Source of the DNA: Limihaloglobus sulfuriphilus
GTDB lineage: Bacteria; Planctomycetota; Phycisphaerae; Sedimentisphaerales; Sedimentisphaeraceae
Reading direction: 5' to 3'
NCBI RefSeq assembly: GCF_001999965.1
Contig: NZ_CP019646.1
Location: 3,100,001 to 3,164,000 of the forward strand
DNA: 64,000 nt
Part shown: piece by piece, positions 44,654 through 53,257 of the stretch
How the letters are laid out: every line of letters starts with the position of its first letter
Numbering within the stretch: position 1 is the stretch's first letter
Program-made: the position numbers and the translations under genes
The notes under the pieces: generated by a model
Told to the model about the DNA's origin: nothing
What the model saw: only the letters and a program-made list of their open reading frames with translations
Database searches by the model: none

Positions 44654-45244
44654 ATGAAAGCAATACTTATCGCATCACTGCTTATAGTTATAACCGGCTG
44701 TGAAACATTTCGGCCGGCACCTGACGAGGTTCAGAAACAAAATGCCTGGCTCCATCAGCAGACCTGCTCGCTGGCGGCGAAAACGGCGCGGCAGCAGGGA
44801 GGCTCGCCCCAGCTTTGCGGTCTGACCGATTTAAGCCATACCCAATCGCAGGCGTGGACGGCGTGGACTGGTATGCCGGATTCGCCGCGGACTTTTACAG
44901 ACGCCGATGATATTCTCAGTGACGAAAACTACACGCTCGCCGAACAGGCTGCCCAGTCGGCGGCGAAGAGAATTACGCCGGATGAATATGTGCTGGAGTT
45001 TCTCGATATGGCCGCACTGATCGCGGCTGTTGTCGGCGGTGCCGCCGGGCTCAAGATTTCCGCCGCGATAAAGACTGCCCGCGACAAAGCCGCCGCCGTC
45101 AGGGAGATTATCACCGGCAACGAGATATTTAAAGCCGCGAACCCCCAGGCCGCCGACGCGTTCAAGCGGGCACAGGCGATCCAGTCACCCCAGACACGCA
45201 CGATCGTAACACAGTTAAAAACCAAAACAGCATCGCCAACATAA
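44654..45244 (+). CDS. Predicted lipoprotein at the end of the capsid cassette
   Basis: The signal ends in a lipobox VITGC (Cys16). The mature part is Ala- and Gln-rich with one hydrophobic helix near residues 115-130 (FLDMAALIAAVVGGAAGLKI) and a helical tail. AAGGAAAGGAAA precedes the ATG. It follows the capsid genes on the same strand, but no phage lysis family can be named with confidence. Confidence 0.5.
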   Translation: MKAILIASLLIVITGCETFRPAPDEVQKQNAWLHQQTCSLAAKTARQQGGSPQLCGLTDLSHTQSQAWTAWTGMPDSPRTFTDADDILSDENYTLAEQAAQSAAKRITPDEYVLEFLDMAALIAAVVGGAAGLKISAAIKTARDKAAAVREIITGNEIFKAANPQAADAFKRAQAIQSPQTRTIVTQLKTKTASPT

Positions 45245-45271
45245 ACACAGCCGGCCCGCAGTTGCCGCATC

Positions 45272-45435
45272 AGAGCCGCGAGTGTAAACGAGCGGTTATT
45301 CCGTCAGCCATGTGCAGGATAGTCCACGTAAAATCCGGCAGGAGTTTTACACCCCTGACAAAATACAGCGTTTATTTCTGGTATTATGTTGCGACACTGC
45401 GTATTACCTAACCGCTCATTGACATTCGCGGCTCT
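45272..45435. repeat. 164-bp terminal-inverted-repeat element, copy 3 (MITE-like)
   Basis: Starts AGAGCCGCGAGTGTAAACGA and ends with the near-complement ATTGACATTCGCGGCTCT, so the ~26-bp inverted ends match the elements at 8079 and 8281. Length is also the same, but the interior differs. It lies between the lipoprotein gene and the DUF4143 ATPase. Confidence 0.7.
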
Positions 45436-45493
45436 GAAATAGATACAGAAACGGCAAACATTCCTCTTTCGGGGTTTGGCAGAGCCGGCAAAG

Positions 45494-45611
45494 AAAATAC
45501 CTTGCAGATTGACCATCAGACGGTTGATTTGCAAGGTATTTTTACATGTATTTGTGAAAAAACACCAAATTACCTTGCAAAACTACCATGCTATGGTTAA
45601 AATACAAGGTA
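45494..45611 (+). promoter_or_regulatory. Two 41-bp hairpins upstream of the DUF4143 ATPase
   Basis: Hairpin A (45498-45538, stem extended by 4 bp on each side to 45494-45542) and hairpin B (45571-45611) both start TACCTTGCA, continue with a ...ACCAT...GGTT... inner pair and end CAAGGTA. Each is exactly 41 bp and they are 73 bp apart. The last A of hairpin B is the first base of the gene's ATG. They could be operators, mRNA structures hiding the start site, or ends of a mobile unit. Confidence 0.75.
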
Positions 45612-46843
45612 TGTACAAAGAGAGATTGATAACAGAGAAGCTCAAAAGACTTGTCAACACTTTCCCTGCGGTAGTGCTAACAGGTGCCAGGCAGGTTGGC
45701 AAGAGCACTCTGCTTACGCACATATTCCCAAATTTCGAGCACGTTACATTTGACCCTGTTATTGATATTGGCTATTCCAGTGATGAACCGGATATCTTTC
45801 TGCGAAACCATCCCACGCCGGTCATTTTAGATGAAATCCAATACGCCCCTGAGCTAATTTCGGCAGTAAAAAGGCGTATTGACAACGACCGTTCACCGGG
45901 CCAATACATAATTACCGGCTCCCAGCAGTGGGCTGTAATGAAGAATATTTCAGAAGCTCTTACAGGCCGTGCAGTTATAGTTGATATGGAAGGTTTTTCT
46001 CTTTCCGAAATCGCCGGCCGTATAACCGAAAAAAACTGGCTTTCAAATTGGCTAAACCTCAGTCCGGAAGAATTTAAAGCAGGACATACACGACTGCCGG
46101 CACAAAGACCGCTTTTCGAACAGCTCTGGAGGGGTTGGCTGCCGGAGGTTGAAAGACTCGCGGCAGAAGATATTATCATATATCTGCGCTCTTATATTCA
46201 GACTTATGTCGAACGTGATGTGAGGAATCTGCTGGATACCAGCGACTGGCAGTCTTTCGGCAAATTCCTGCAGATGATATCTGCCCTGACCGCTCAGGAA
46301 ATGAACTATTCTCGTTTCGGTAATGATTTAGATATTTCTCCGCAGACTGTTCGTCGCTGGTTTTCAGTGATCGAAGGCACATTCCAGTGGTTTAATATTG
46401 CTTCGTTCAGCGGCAATACGCTTAAGCGGATCTGCCGAAGACAAAAAGGTTATTTCGCGGATACCGGCCTTGCTTGCAGTCTCAACCGGATTTCATCGCA
46501 CCGCTCGCTATTGGGGCACCCAATAGCCGGAGCTCTTTTTGAAACGGCAGTAGTTTCGGAAATACGCAAACTCTCAACAACACTGGCAATGCCGCCGCAA
46601 TTCTACCACTGGAGGACAGCCGGAGGGGCAGAGGTTGACCTGATAATGGAACGTGACGGCTCTTTGTTTCCCGTAGAGATCAAAATGACATCAAACCCCG
46701 GAAAGAAACACCTCAGCGGGATAAACGCATTCAGAAGAACATACCCGAAACTCTCAATCGCGCCGGGACTGGTAATTTGCCCGTGCGAAAAATTTGTTCA
46801 GATATCCCAAACAGATTATGCCCTTCCATGGGACAGTGTTTAA
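45611..46843 (+). CDS. AAA family ATPase with DUF4143 domain
   Basis: Residues 1-140 form an AAA ATPase with Walker A VVLTGARQVGKST (Lys31) and Walker B PVILDEIQYAPEL, followed by ITGSQQWAVMKNISEALTGR. The C-terminal part is DUF4143, with a nuclease-like segment RTAGGAEVDLIMERDGSLFPVEIK that looks like a PD-(D/E)XK fold (EVD...EIK). The frame is open to 45476, but the hairpins and family alignment (MYKERLITEK) favour 45611. Families of this kind are common accessory genes with no settled function; toxin-antitoxin, defence or mobile roles are all possible. Confidence 0.82.
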   Translation: MYKERLITEKLKRLVNTFPAVVLTGARQVGKSTLLTHIFPNFEHVTFDPVIDIGYSSDEPDIFLRNHPTPVILDEIQYAPELISAVKRRIDNDRSPGQYIITGSQQWAVMKNISEALTGRAVIVDMEGFSLSEIAGRITEKNWLSNWLNLSPEEFKAGHTRLPAQRPLFEQLWRGWLPEVERLAAEDIIIYLRSYIQTYVERDVRNLLDTSDWQSFGKFLQMISALTAQEMNYSRFGNDLDISPQTVRRWFSVIEGTFQWFNIASFSGNTLKRICRRQKGYFADTGLACSLNRISSHRSLLGHPIAGALFETAVVSEIRKLSTTLAMPPQFYHWRTAGGAEVDLIMERDGSLFPVEIKMTSNPGKKHLSGINAFRRTYPKLSIAPGLVICPCEKFVQISQTDYALPWDSV

Positions 46844-47070
46844 CCGCGGTATTTGATGTATAAAGTTTTGCGATACAACGACTCCAACTGCCGTATAAGT
46901 TCATTTTATTCTAATTTGATCTGTCTGCCGGCGATAGAGCGGATTGACAAAATATAACTTATGAGCCGAATTCAACGCTTGAAATAAAATTCTGTTTTGC
47001 TAATATAATTCACAGTTTCGTTACGATTAACTCGAAAATTACTACTAACCGAAATAAAAGAGGTCCTCAG

Positions 47071-48252
47071 ATGCGTAAACAAATATTTCTGCTGGCATTA
47101 TCTGCTGTTTTAATGGTTCTATATACCGGTTGTAAGCCGCCAAAACCGGAAGAAAAGGATTATAACCGTCCGCTTCTGCCCGGTGAAGATGCCCTTGTAA
47201 AGATTACCGACCCGGCGAGAATACCCGACTTTACCACTGCCTGCAGAAACACTTACAATCTTGTTGATGCGATTGACCGTTCGCTCAACTACATGGCCAA
47301 GCCCTCGAGCGAGCAGTTTTTCCCCATGCAGGACATCACGCATCAGGACGTTGTCGAGAGCCTTCGGGCGTTTCGCGATATTGTTACCTCCGGCATGAGC
47401 GCAGAGGATATGAACCGCGAGATACGCGCAAGATTTGATGTTTATCAGTCGGTCGGCTGCGACAGCCACGGCACAGTGCTCTTTACCGGCTACTACACCC
47501 CTATATTCAACGGCTCACTCGAGCAGACAGAACGTTTTAAATACCCGCTCTACTCCATGCCCGAAGACCTTGTAAAGGATGATATGGGCAATATCCTGGG
47601 CCGAAAAACCGCCGGCGGCGGATATGAAGCCTACCCTGACCGTGAGCAGATCGATTCAAGCGGTATGCTTGCCGGCCAGGAGCTGATCTGGATGGAAGAC
47701 GCTTTTGAGGTGTATATCGCCCATGTTCAGGGCTCTGCGAAAATTCGCCTGCCCAATGGGCGTCTGGTAACCGTAGGCTACGCGGCGACTAACGGCCACG
47801 AATACAGGAGTATCGCCCGCGACCTCAGCAATGAAGGCGGGATACCTCTGGACAAGATGAGCCTCAAGGCGATGATTGACTACTTCAAGGCAAACCCCGA
47901 CCAGGTCTCGAGATACGTCAACCGCAACCCGCGGTATGTATTTTTCCGTGAAACCGAGGGCAACCCGACCGGCAGTATCAACGAGCCGGTAACATACCTG
48001 CGGACAATCGCCACCGACAAGACCATATTCCCGCGGGCCTCGGTTGTGTTTATAGACACAAACCTGCCCAGGCTGATCGGTGATTATGTGGATATACTGC
48101 CCTTTAAAGGGTTTATGCTTGACCAGGACACCGGCGGGGCTATCCGGGCTGCCGGCAGGTGCGACATCTACCTCGGCGAGGGTGAAAGTGCCGGACTCGT
48201 AGCGGGTAAGACCTACGAAGAAGGCTCAATGTATTACCTGATACTCAAATGA
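47071..48252 (+). CDS. MltA-type lytic murein transglycosylase (lipoprotein)
   Basis: A lipoprotein signal with lipobox LYTGC (Cys21) leads a MltA domain (VLFTGYYTPIFNGSLEQTERF, IWMEDAFEVYIAHVQGSAKI). A C-terminal 3D domain follows (IDTNLPRLIGDYV, FMLDQDTGGAIRAAGRCDIYLG) with the three aspartates that give the domain its name. It cleaves the MurNAc-GlcNAc bond, forming 1,6-anhydro ends. 393 residues, AAAGAGG upstream. Confidence 0.9.
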   Translation: MRKQIFLLALSAVLMVLYTGCKPPKPEEKDYNRPLLPGEDALVKITDPARIPDFTTACRNTYNLVDAIDRSLNYMAKPSSEQFFPMQDITHQDVVESLRAFRDIVTSGMSAEDMNREIRARFDVYQSVGCDSHGTVLFTGYYTPIFNGSLEQTERFKYPLYSMPEDLVKDDMGNILGRKTAGGGYEAYPDREQIDSSGMLAGQELIWMEDAFEVYIAHVQGSAKIRLPNGRLVTVGYAATNGHEYRSIARDLSNEGGIPLDKMSLKAMIDYFKANPDQVSRYVNRNPRYVFFRETEGNPTGSINEPVTYLRTIATDKTIFPRASVVFIDTNLPRLIGDYVDILPFKGFMLDQDTGGAIRAAGRCDIYLGEGESAGLVAGKTYEEGSMYYLILK

Positions 48253-48269
48253 TTGAGTAAAATTACTCA

Positions 48270-48520
48270 CTAAACCCGGCAAACCTGAAAGGCTTGGATA
48301 GAATAGCCCGGGGCAATGCCCTGGAAAACCGTGGCGTGAACCAATCCATCCCTTTCACCGCTCCACCGGAGACGGCGATTTTGTGTCGGGCTGGAAGCCC
48401 GGCCTACGTAATATACACATAGGGCGATGCCCCATGCTAAGATATTTCGCACCGTTGGTGCTGCGGGGTCAGACTTTGCTTCGCCCAACCCCGTAGAGAG
48501 AATTCACGAATTCTCTAAAA
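48270..48520. repeat. Probable degenerate intergenic repeat
   Basis: The stretch after the transglycosylase has GC-rich inverted segments such as GGGCTGGAAGCCCGG and GGGCGATGCCCC, and no credible ORF. Such REP-like pieces are common in planctomycete intergenic DNA; no second copy lies in this window, so repeat status is inferred. Confidence 0.35.
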
Positions 48521-48779
48521 ATTGTAACGCAGCCAGAAGTGGAAAACATAAATACAACAATTAAGTGGGTTTATGTTGCAACCTTATTAAAAAGAGACTT
48601 CACCCCATTTCGTTTGCCCTACATAATTTCTTTTTTCTTTGGTATCGGCCAGAAAACTTTATCACCTTCTCGGTCATCCCATAATTTTGGGTTTCCATTA
48701 TAATAATATTTCACAACACCCCCGTCATCAACCATATTATATCCATATGAATATAACTTGAAGCTGTCATTTGTCTTAA

Positions 48780-50764
48780 CCCCAATTTCTCACTTAGGGG
48801 TGTAAAACAGGGTTTATGGTAGCGCCCGCGGCGTTGGTGTGTCGCCAAAGGGGGTCTTAATCTTTGACCTGGCTGCTGTATATTTTGGGTGGCTTCTGCA
48901 GCGGCAGATCCATGTTCAGGTGGTGCAGTATCAGACGCTGATCTGCCTCGGGCTCGGTGTACCTCTCCATCAAGAGGTACCGACCGTCAAGTGTTTCAAA
49001 TGTCACATCAAGCATCTGGATACGGCTCATCGTTTCCAGGGCAGCCTGTGCGGTCAGGCCGCAGGCACTCACCCGCAGCTTATGCCGCAATGTCACCTGC
49101 AGGCAATAACTTATAAACGCCACAAAGATATGGGCATCAACACGCTCTTCTTTATGGTGATATACAGGGCGAATGCCAAGATCACTCTTGAGTTCTCTGA
49201 AAGACTGCTCAACGTTGCACTGCAGCATATACTCATTCCAGAGTGCCTTACCATCCTTGCCCTTCTGATTGGTCCGCAAAAAGTACTTGCCGTCACGATA
49301 GATCATATCACGGTATTTCTGCCGGTTTATGTGATACCTGAATTCGCCGGCTTCAATCCGCTCCTTTTGCCCCGGAATATCGAGCTCCATACATCTATAA
49401 GCGTTACCGGCCTGCGATTGCAAAGCCCCAAGGCGTTTATAAAAACGTTCATAATTGCGATATCCCTTGAGTTTTTCAAGTCCGTCAAGATATTTACGCA
49501 GTTTTCTTTTACGCATGGCCCTCTCCTTTTGCATACGATCCCTGCTCCTGGCAAGGACATAGCATTCGCCCTCTTTTTCGATGTATTTCACATGAACACT
49601 GCTGTTTACCTGCTCCCAGTCCTTTTCAGAAAGTTCACTGCTATAATCATCGAGCTGTCTGCGGGGTGTGCCAACAAGATAGCTTATATTGTTCTTACGC
49701 ATGAACTTGAGCGTAGCTTCCGTTGGTATGCCCCTGTCCATCAGCCAGACCCTGTTGGCCTTGCCGTACATTGTTTCTATCTTGTTGAGCAGGGGTCTTA
49801 ATGTCGTCTTTTCAGATGTATTTCCCTGAAGTACTTCGTAGTCAAGAGGAAAGCCCTCCGGCGTAACAACAAGGGCTATCAGCACCTGTCTGCAATCACT
49901 GCGTCTGTCTTTGCTGTGGCCGAATTCTGACTTGGGATTCTGCTTGCATAGCCCCTCGAAATACGTGCTGGTGATATCATAGAGCAGGATGTCGTACTCA
50001 AGGTTGAACATTCCTTGCCAGGTGTCTTTAAGGTATTTGCAAAGTTCGTCTTTGTATGGAAGGATACGGTCAAGACAACGGTAGAGCCTGTTTTTCTCGG
50101 CAATCTCAAAATCACAATCAAGGATGGCGTCCATAGCACTCTGGCTGAACCAGTGCTGATGGACAAAGTATTCGGCAGAAGGTTTTATCAGCCTGCTCAC
50201 CGTAAGCAACTTGAGGACTTTTGAGAATGCGACCGGCGATCTGTCTGTATCAATCCGCTCTGACCAGAAGCGGTCAAAACCAAGCTGATCCCACATCTCA
50301 GAAGCCAGCCAGCAATCGCCAAACCTACGCGGTCGTTCCAGTCTCATCTTTGAGATGTTAACCGGTATCGTATCAACATCGTGACAGCTCTGGTTGTCCT
50401 GATCAAAAGCAAAAAGGGTTTTGTGTACAGGTTTGTTATCTTCGTTGATTATCTCAATTGATCTCTGCCAGGCCTTCTTTTGAGAGCCGCTGATCTCACC
50501 AAGGTAAAGAACCACCTTCTCCACATGCCGATTACCGGAGACCTTCCGCTTCTCAGCAATACTGTAATAGGTGTTGCATTTACCGTTCTTTTTACGCCTG
50601 TGCTTTTTCAAATACATACCCAAATTATCGCATAGAAATTCACCTATGCAATAGGGCAGGTCTGTACCAAAGCCAAATCCAGAATCAAAACACCCCTCAA
50701 AGGCCAGAAACATCGAAAATATTTTTATTTTTACCGGTTTCGAGACCTAAGTGAGAAATTGGGG
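48780..50764 (-). mobile_element. IS1634-like insertion sequence, copy 2 (intact)
   Basis: The element is 1985 bp, beginning CCCCAATTTCTCACTTAGG and ending with its complement. TTAA lies on each side (48776-48779, 50765-50768). Removing the element and one TTAA joins FVYI to KTNDSF in frame in the host gene, which shows that TTAA is the duplicated target and fixes the element ends. Confidence 0.92.
48857..50617 (-). CDS. IS1634-family transposase
   Basis: The 586-residue protein is complete. It starts MYLKKHRRKKNGKCNTYYSI, contains the first Asp region YDILLYDITSTYFEGLCKQ and the second Asp region ANRVWLMDRGIPTEATLKF, and has the late Glu block NEYMLQCNVEQSFRELKS, as in IS1634/IS4-type DDE enzymes. 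The frame is open to 50713 (MFLAFEGC), but those residues do not look like the family. It can probably still transpose; copy 1 shows a once-active relative. Confidence 0.88.
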   Translation of the reverse strand: MYLKKHRRKKNGKCNTYYSIAEKRKVSGNRHVEKVVLYLGEISGSQKKAWQRSIEIINEDNKPVHKTLFAFDQDNQSCHDVDTIPVNISKMRLERPRRFGDCWLASEMWDQLGFDRFWSERIDTDRSPVAFSKVLKLLTVSRLIKPSAEYFVHQHWFSQSAMDAILDCDFEIAEKNRLYRCLDRILPYKDELCKYLKDTWQGMFNLEYDILLYDITSTYFEGLCKQNPKSEFGHSKDRRSDCRQVLIALVVTPEGFPLDYEVLQGNTSEKTTLRPLLNKIETMYGKANRVWLMDRGIPTEATLKFMRKNNISYLVGTPRRQLDDYSSELSEKDWEQVNSSVHVKYIEKEGECYVLARSRDRMQKERAMRKRKLRKYLDGLEKLKGYRNYERFYKRLGALQSQAGNAYRCMELDIPGQKERIEAGEFRYHINRQKYRDMIYRDGKYFLRTNQKGKDGKALWNEYMLQCNVEQSFRELKSDLGIRPVYHHKEERVDAHIFVAFISYCLQVTLRHKLRVSACGLTAQAALETMSRIQMLDVTFETLDGRYLLMERYTEPEADQRLILHHLNMDLPLQKPPKIYSSQVKD

Positions 50765-52630
50765 TTAATATATACAAAAGGTTCATTACTGAAAGGGTCA
50801 ATTGGTATCGCGTTTAAATCGCCGCTATCTATAAGTTTACTTAGTGAATCTGGATAATAATTATAATTCGAATGATATCTCAAAATAGCAATTATTAGAG
50901 ACAATGAGTCTCCATCTGCCCGGCACGCATGGCTCAATTTATGAATTCGAGCTAATGCCGGAGCTATAATTGATACAGTTACATTTCCATCGGTTAGATG
51001 ATCTGTTTTTTCGACAATGTCGATGTTTTGCTCTTTGAGTTTTGCAGGGCTTTGAGCGGACACAGAATCTGCGTAAGAATACAACTCATCAAGAGCAGAT
51101 TTAGTTTTGTCACGCCCCGGATGTGTCAATAAATAAAAGACGGCCTTAAAACTGTCTGCTATATCATCTACTTCAATGTCGGTTATCTCCACATATTTAA
51201 AACTTTTGAGAAGGCCCGGCCATGTTACATGGATATGCCCCCTCCAAATCCGCCATCTGTGAAAGTACGCTGTAATCCATCATATGCAGTTATTTTACTG
51301 AGTTCAAATGTAATACTACAATCCCGGCCAGTATTAATATTCGTATATCTCTCGGATAGATTAGCAAGTTGATACGATGTAAGATTGTATTTATATAACA
51401 TGTTCCGAATATGTTCTACAGACTTACCTTGCAGTGAAATCCCTGCAAGTTGTTCTATAAGCAGTTTTGGCCCTTCCATCATTAATCGCCCCAGCTTGTA
51501 ACAAGTTAATAAATCTTTAAACGCTGAGTTAAAATCTCCCTGTTCAGCTTTAATATAAGCACTGTAGAAAAGAAAATCTGACAAATACTGGATGTCCTGG
51601 CATATTTTATAGTCGATAGTCCGCATTCCGAAAATAGACGTTTCATAGCTATATGTCTGCCAGAAATGCGGCTTAGCCGCTGCTTTTTCAATCCAGCTAA
51701 AAGCCTCTGAAGCATCTTCAATTATTTCTTTAATGACCTGTTTATGTATATCAGACAATTCTGAATAGGGTTCACCCCAGGCACTCACAGTATACTCACT
51801 TGCAGAGTTAAAGCTCTGGCCCATCCCGGGAAGTGATTCTGGAATTGTAGTTGTACGTGTAATTTTCAGCTTTTCTTCTGTTAATTCCGGCAGGGCGTCA
51901 ATCCCTTTTATGATATAGGGAAATGCGTTGAGTGTCTCGTCTTCTGATAACGGGGCTTTTTCGTTAAGTACTTTTACATAATCGATACGAGCTACTGGTT
52001 CACCGCTTGTAAGCCACAAGATGTATAAAAGCAAACAGACGAATGAAAGGCCGATTAACTGGAAACTTCGGGCTGCCATTTTCCGCCATAATGGCCGGCA
52101 GCGTTTTTTTGCACGTCGCAATAATTTTCCGAGAAGTTTGGGATCGCCGAAGTTTTCTATCAATTCTTTTACGGTTTCCTCTCTTTCCTGCGGGGCGGTT
52201 ATGCATTCAAGCTCATCCTCAAAATGAGCGACCAGTTCAGCCTGGACTTCTGCACGAACCTTTTTTCGGTAACCCATCTTACGCATGACGTAAAGTATGA
52301 ATTCTGAAATCTCTTTTGGTGTTTCCTTATTAAGCTTGGGAAGAGTTGTTTTGGGCTTTCTTGTTCTAATGAAACGGATAATTGCACGTAATATATCAAT
52401 GATCAAACCGGGCACAATACCAAAAATGATAGTAATTCCAAAGATGCTTCCATCCTGACCGCCATCCATAGTCAGCAGCAGCATACTGAAAAAACAGGCC
52501 GCACTTAAGATAAGCGTAACTGCGAAAAATTTCAGCAGTTTACGGCCCCTTGTATTGTTATCTATTTTTGTCATGGGCTTGTTTTTTAATATCCTTTCGG
52601 AGTTTCGTTAATAAAATTTTGTCAATTTTT

Positions 52631-52969
52631 CTAAGTCGGGTATTCAGCCGTTCCAGATACGGAATCGAGGCCGGTTCGCAGATGATCTATAGACTGTTTA
52701 TGTTCTGCCAGATATGCCTTGCCCTTGCTTGTGATGGAGTAGTACCGTCGTTTTCTGCCGTTGGCAGCGGTCTGCCAGTTGGCATTTATAAGCTTTTTTG
52801 CCTCAAGGGTGTAGAGAAGAGGGTAAAGTATCCCCTTGCCAAGCGAGAGAATATTCCCACATTTTGATAACGCTTTACTTAACTCGTAACCGCACATCTT
52901 GCCGCGTGATAGAATCTCCAAAACCACTTTTGGTGCTCTCCCCTTCAATAGCTGATTTTCTAATTTCAT
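52631..52969 (-). CDS. PadR-family transcriptional regulator
   Basis: The 112-residue winged-helix protein has the PadR pattern KVVLEILSRGKMCGYELSKAL, LGKGILYPLLYTLEAKKLI and the wing RRYYSITSKGKAYLAEH. GAGGAAAA precedes the ATG. It lies 57 bp upstream of the membrane gene it presumably represses, the usual pairing. Confidence 0.9.
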   Translation of the reverse strand: MKLENQLLKGRAPKVVLEILSRGKMCGYELSKALSKCGNILSLGKGILYPLLYTLEAKKLINANWQTAANGRKRRYYSITSKGKAYLAEHKQSIDHLRTGLDSVSGTAEYPT

Positions 52970-53257
52970 TTTTCCTCATGTTAAAAGTGTTTTTAATAAT
53001 AGTTTGTCACAAACCGTATATATGTCAAATATTACTTAAATAAAGTTTAAATGAGAATAAAATGTATCAGATTCTTGCATATGGTAAGGGAAAAAATAAA
53101 GGATCGAGTCCTCTTTTTATTGCATAAATTTTATATGTCCTTTAATGAAAGTATTTTACATCTCAAACTCTGGTTATGTTTTAAAGTGTTATACATGTCT
53201 TTGCTGTATTGGTCTGCCCCGCTTGAGATTCACAGCGGAAGGGAATGTTCCGCTCTG

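Larger units (their letters stand above)
48619..52574 (-). pseudogene. Permease-prefix-type membrane protein gene, frameshifted and split by IS1634-like copy 2
   Basis: Reading from 52574 on minus, the N-terminal half has two membrane helices, the cytoplasmic DUF1700-like part EVQAELVAHFEDELECITAPQ and a third helix at about 175-195. The frame stops at 51225 just after FTDGGFGGG; dropping the stop by one base in the G5 run near 51235 continues as HIHVTWPGLLKSFKYVEITD to DPFSNEPFVYI, where the IS begins. Beyond the IS (48775 down) the frame resumes KTNDSFKLYSYGYNMVDDGG and ends KKKEIM at 48619. The gene is PadR-linked, like many such membrane proteins. It is inactive now unless the frameshift is an error and the IS excises. 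Confidence 0.85.
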
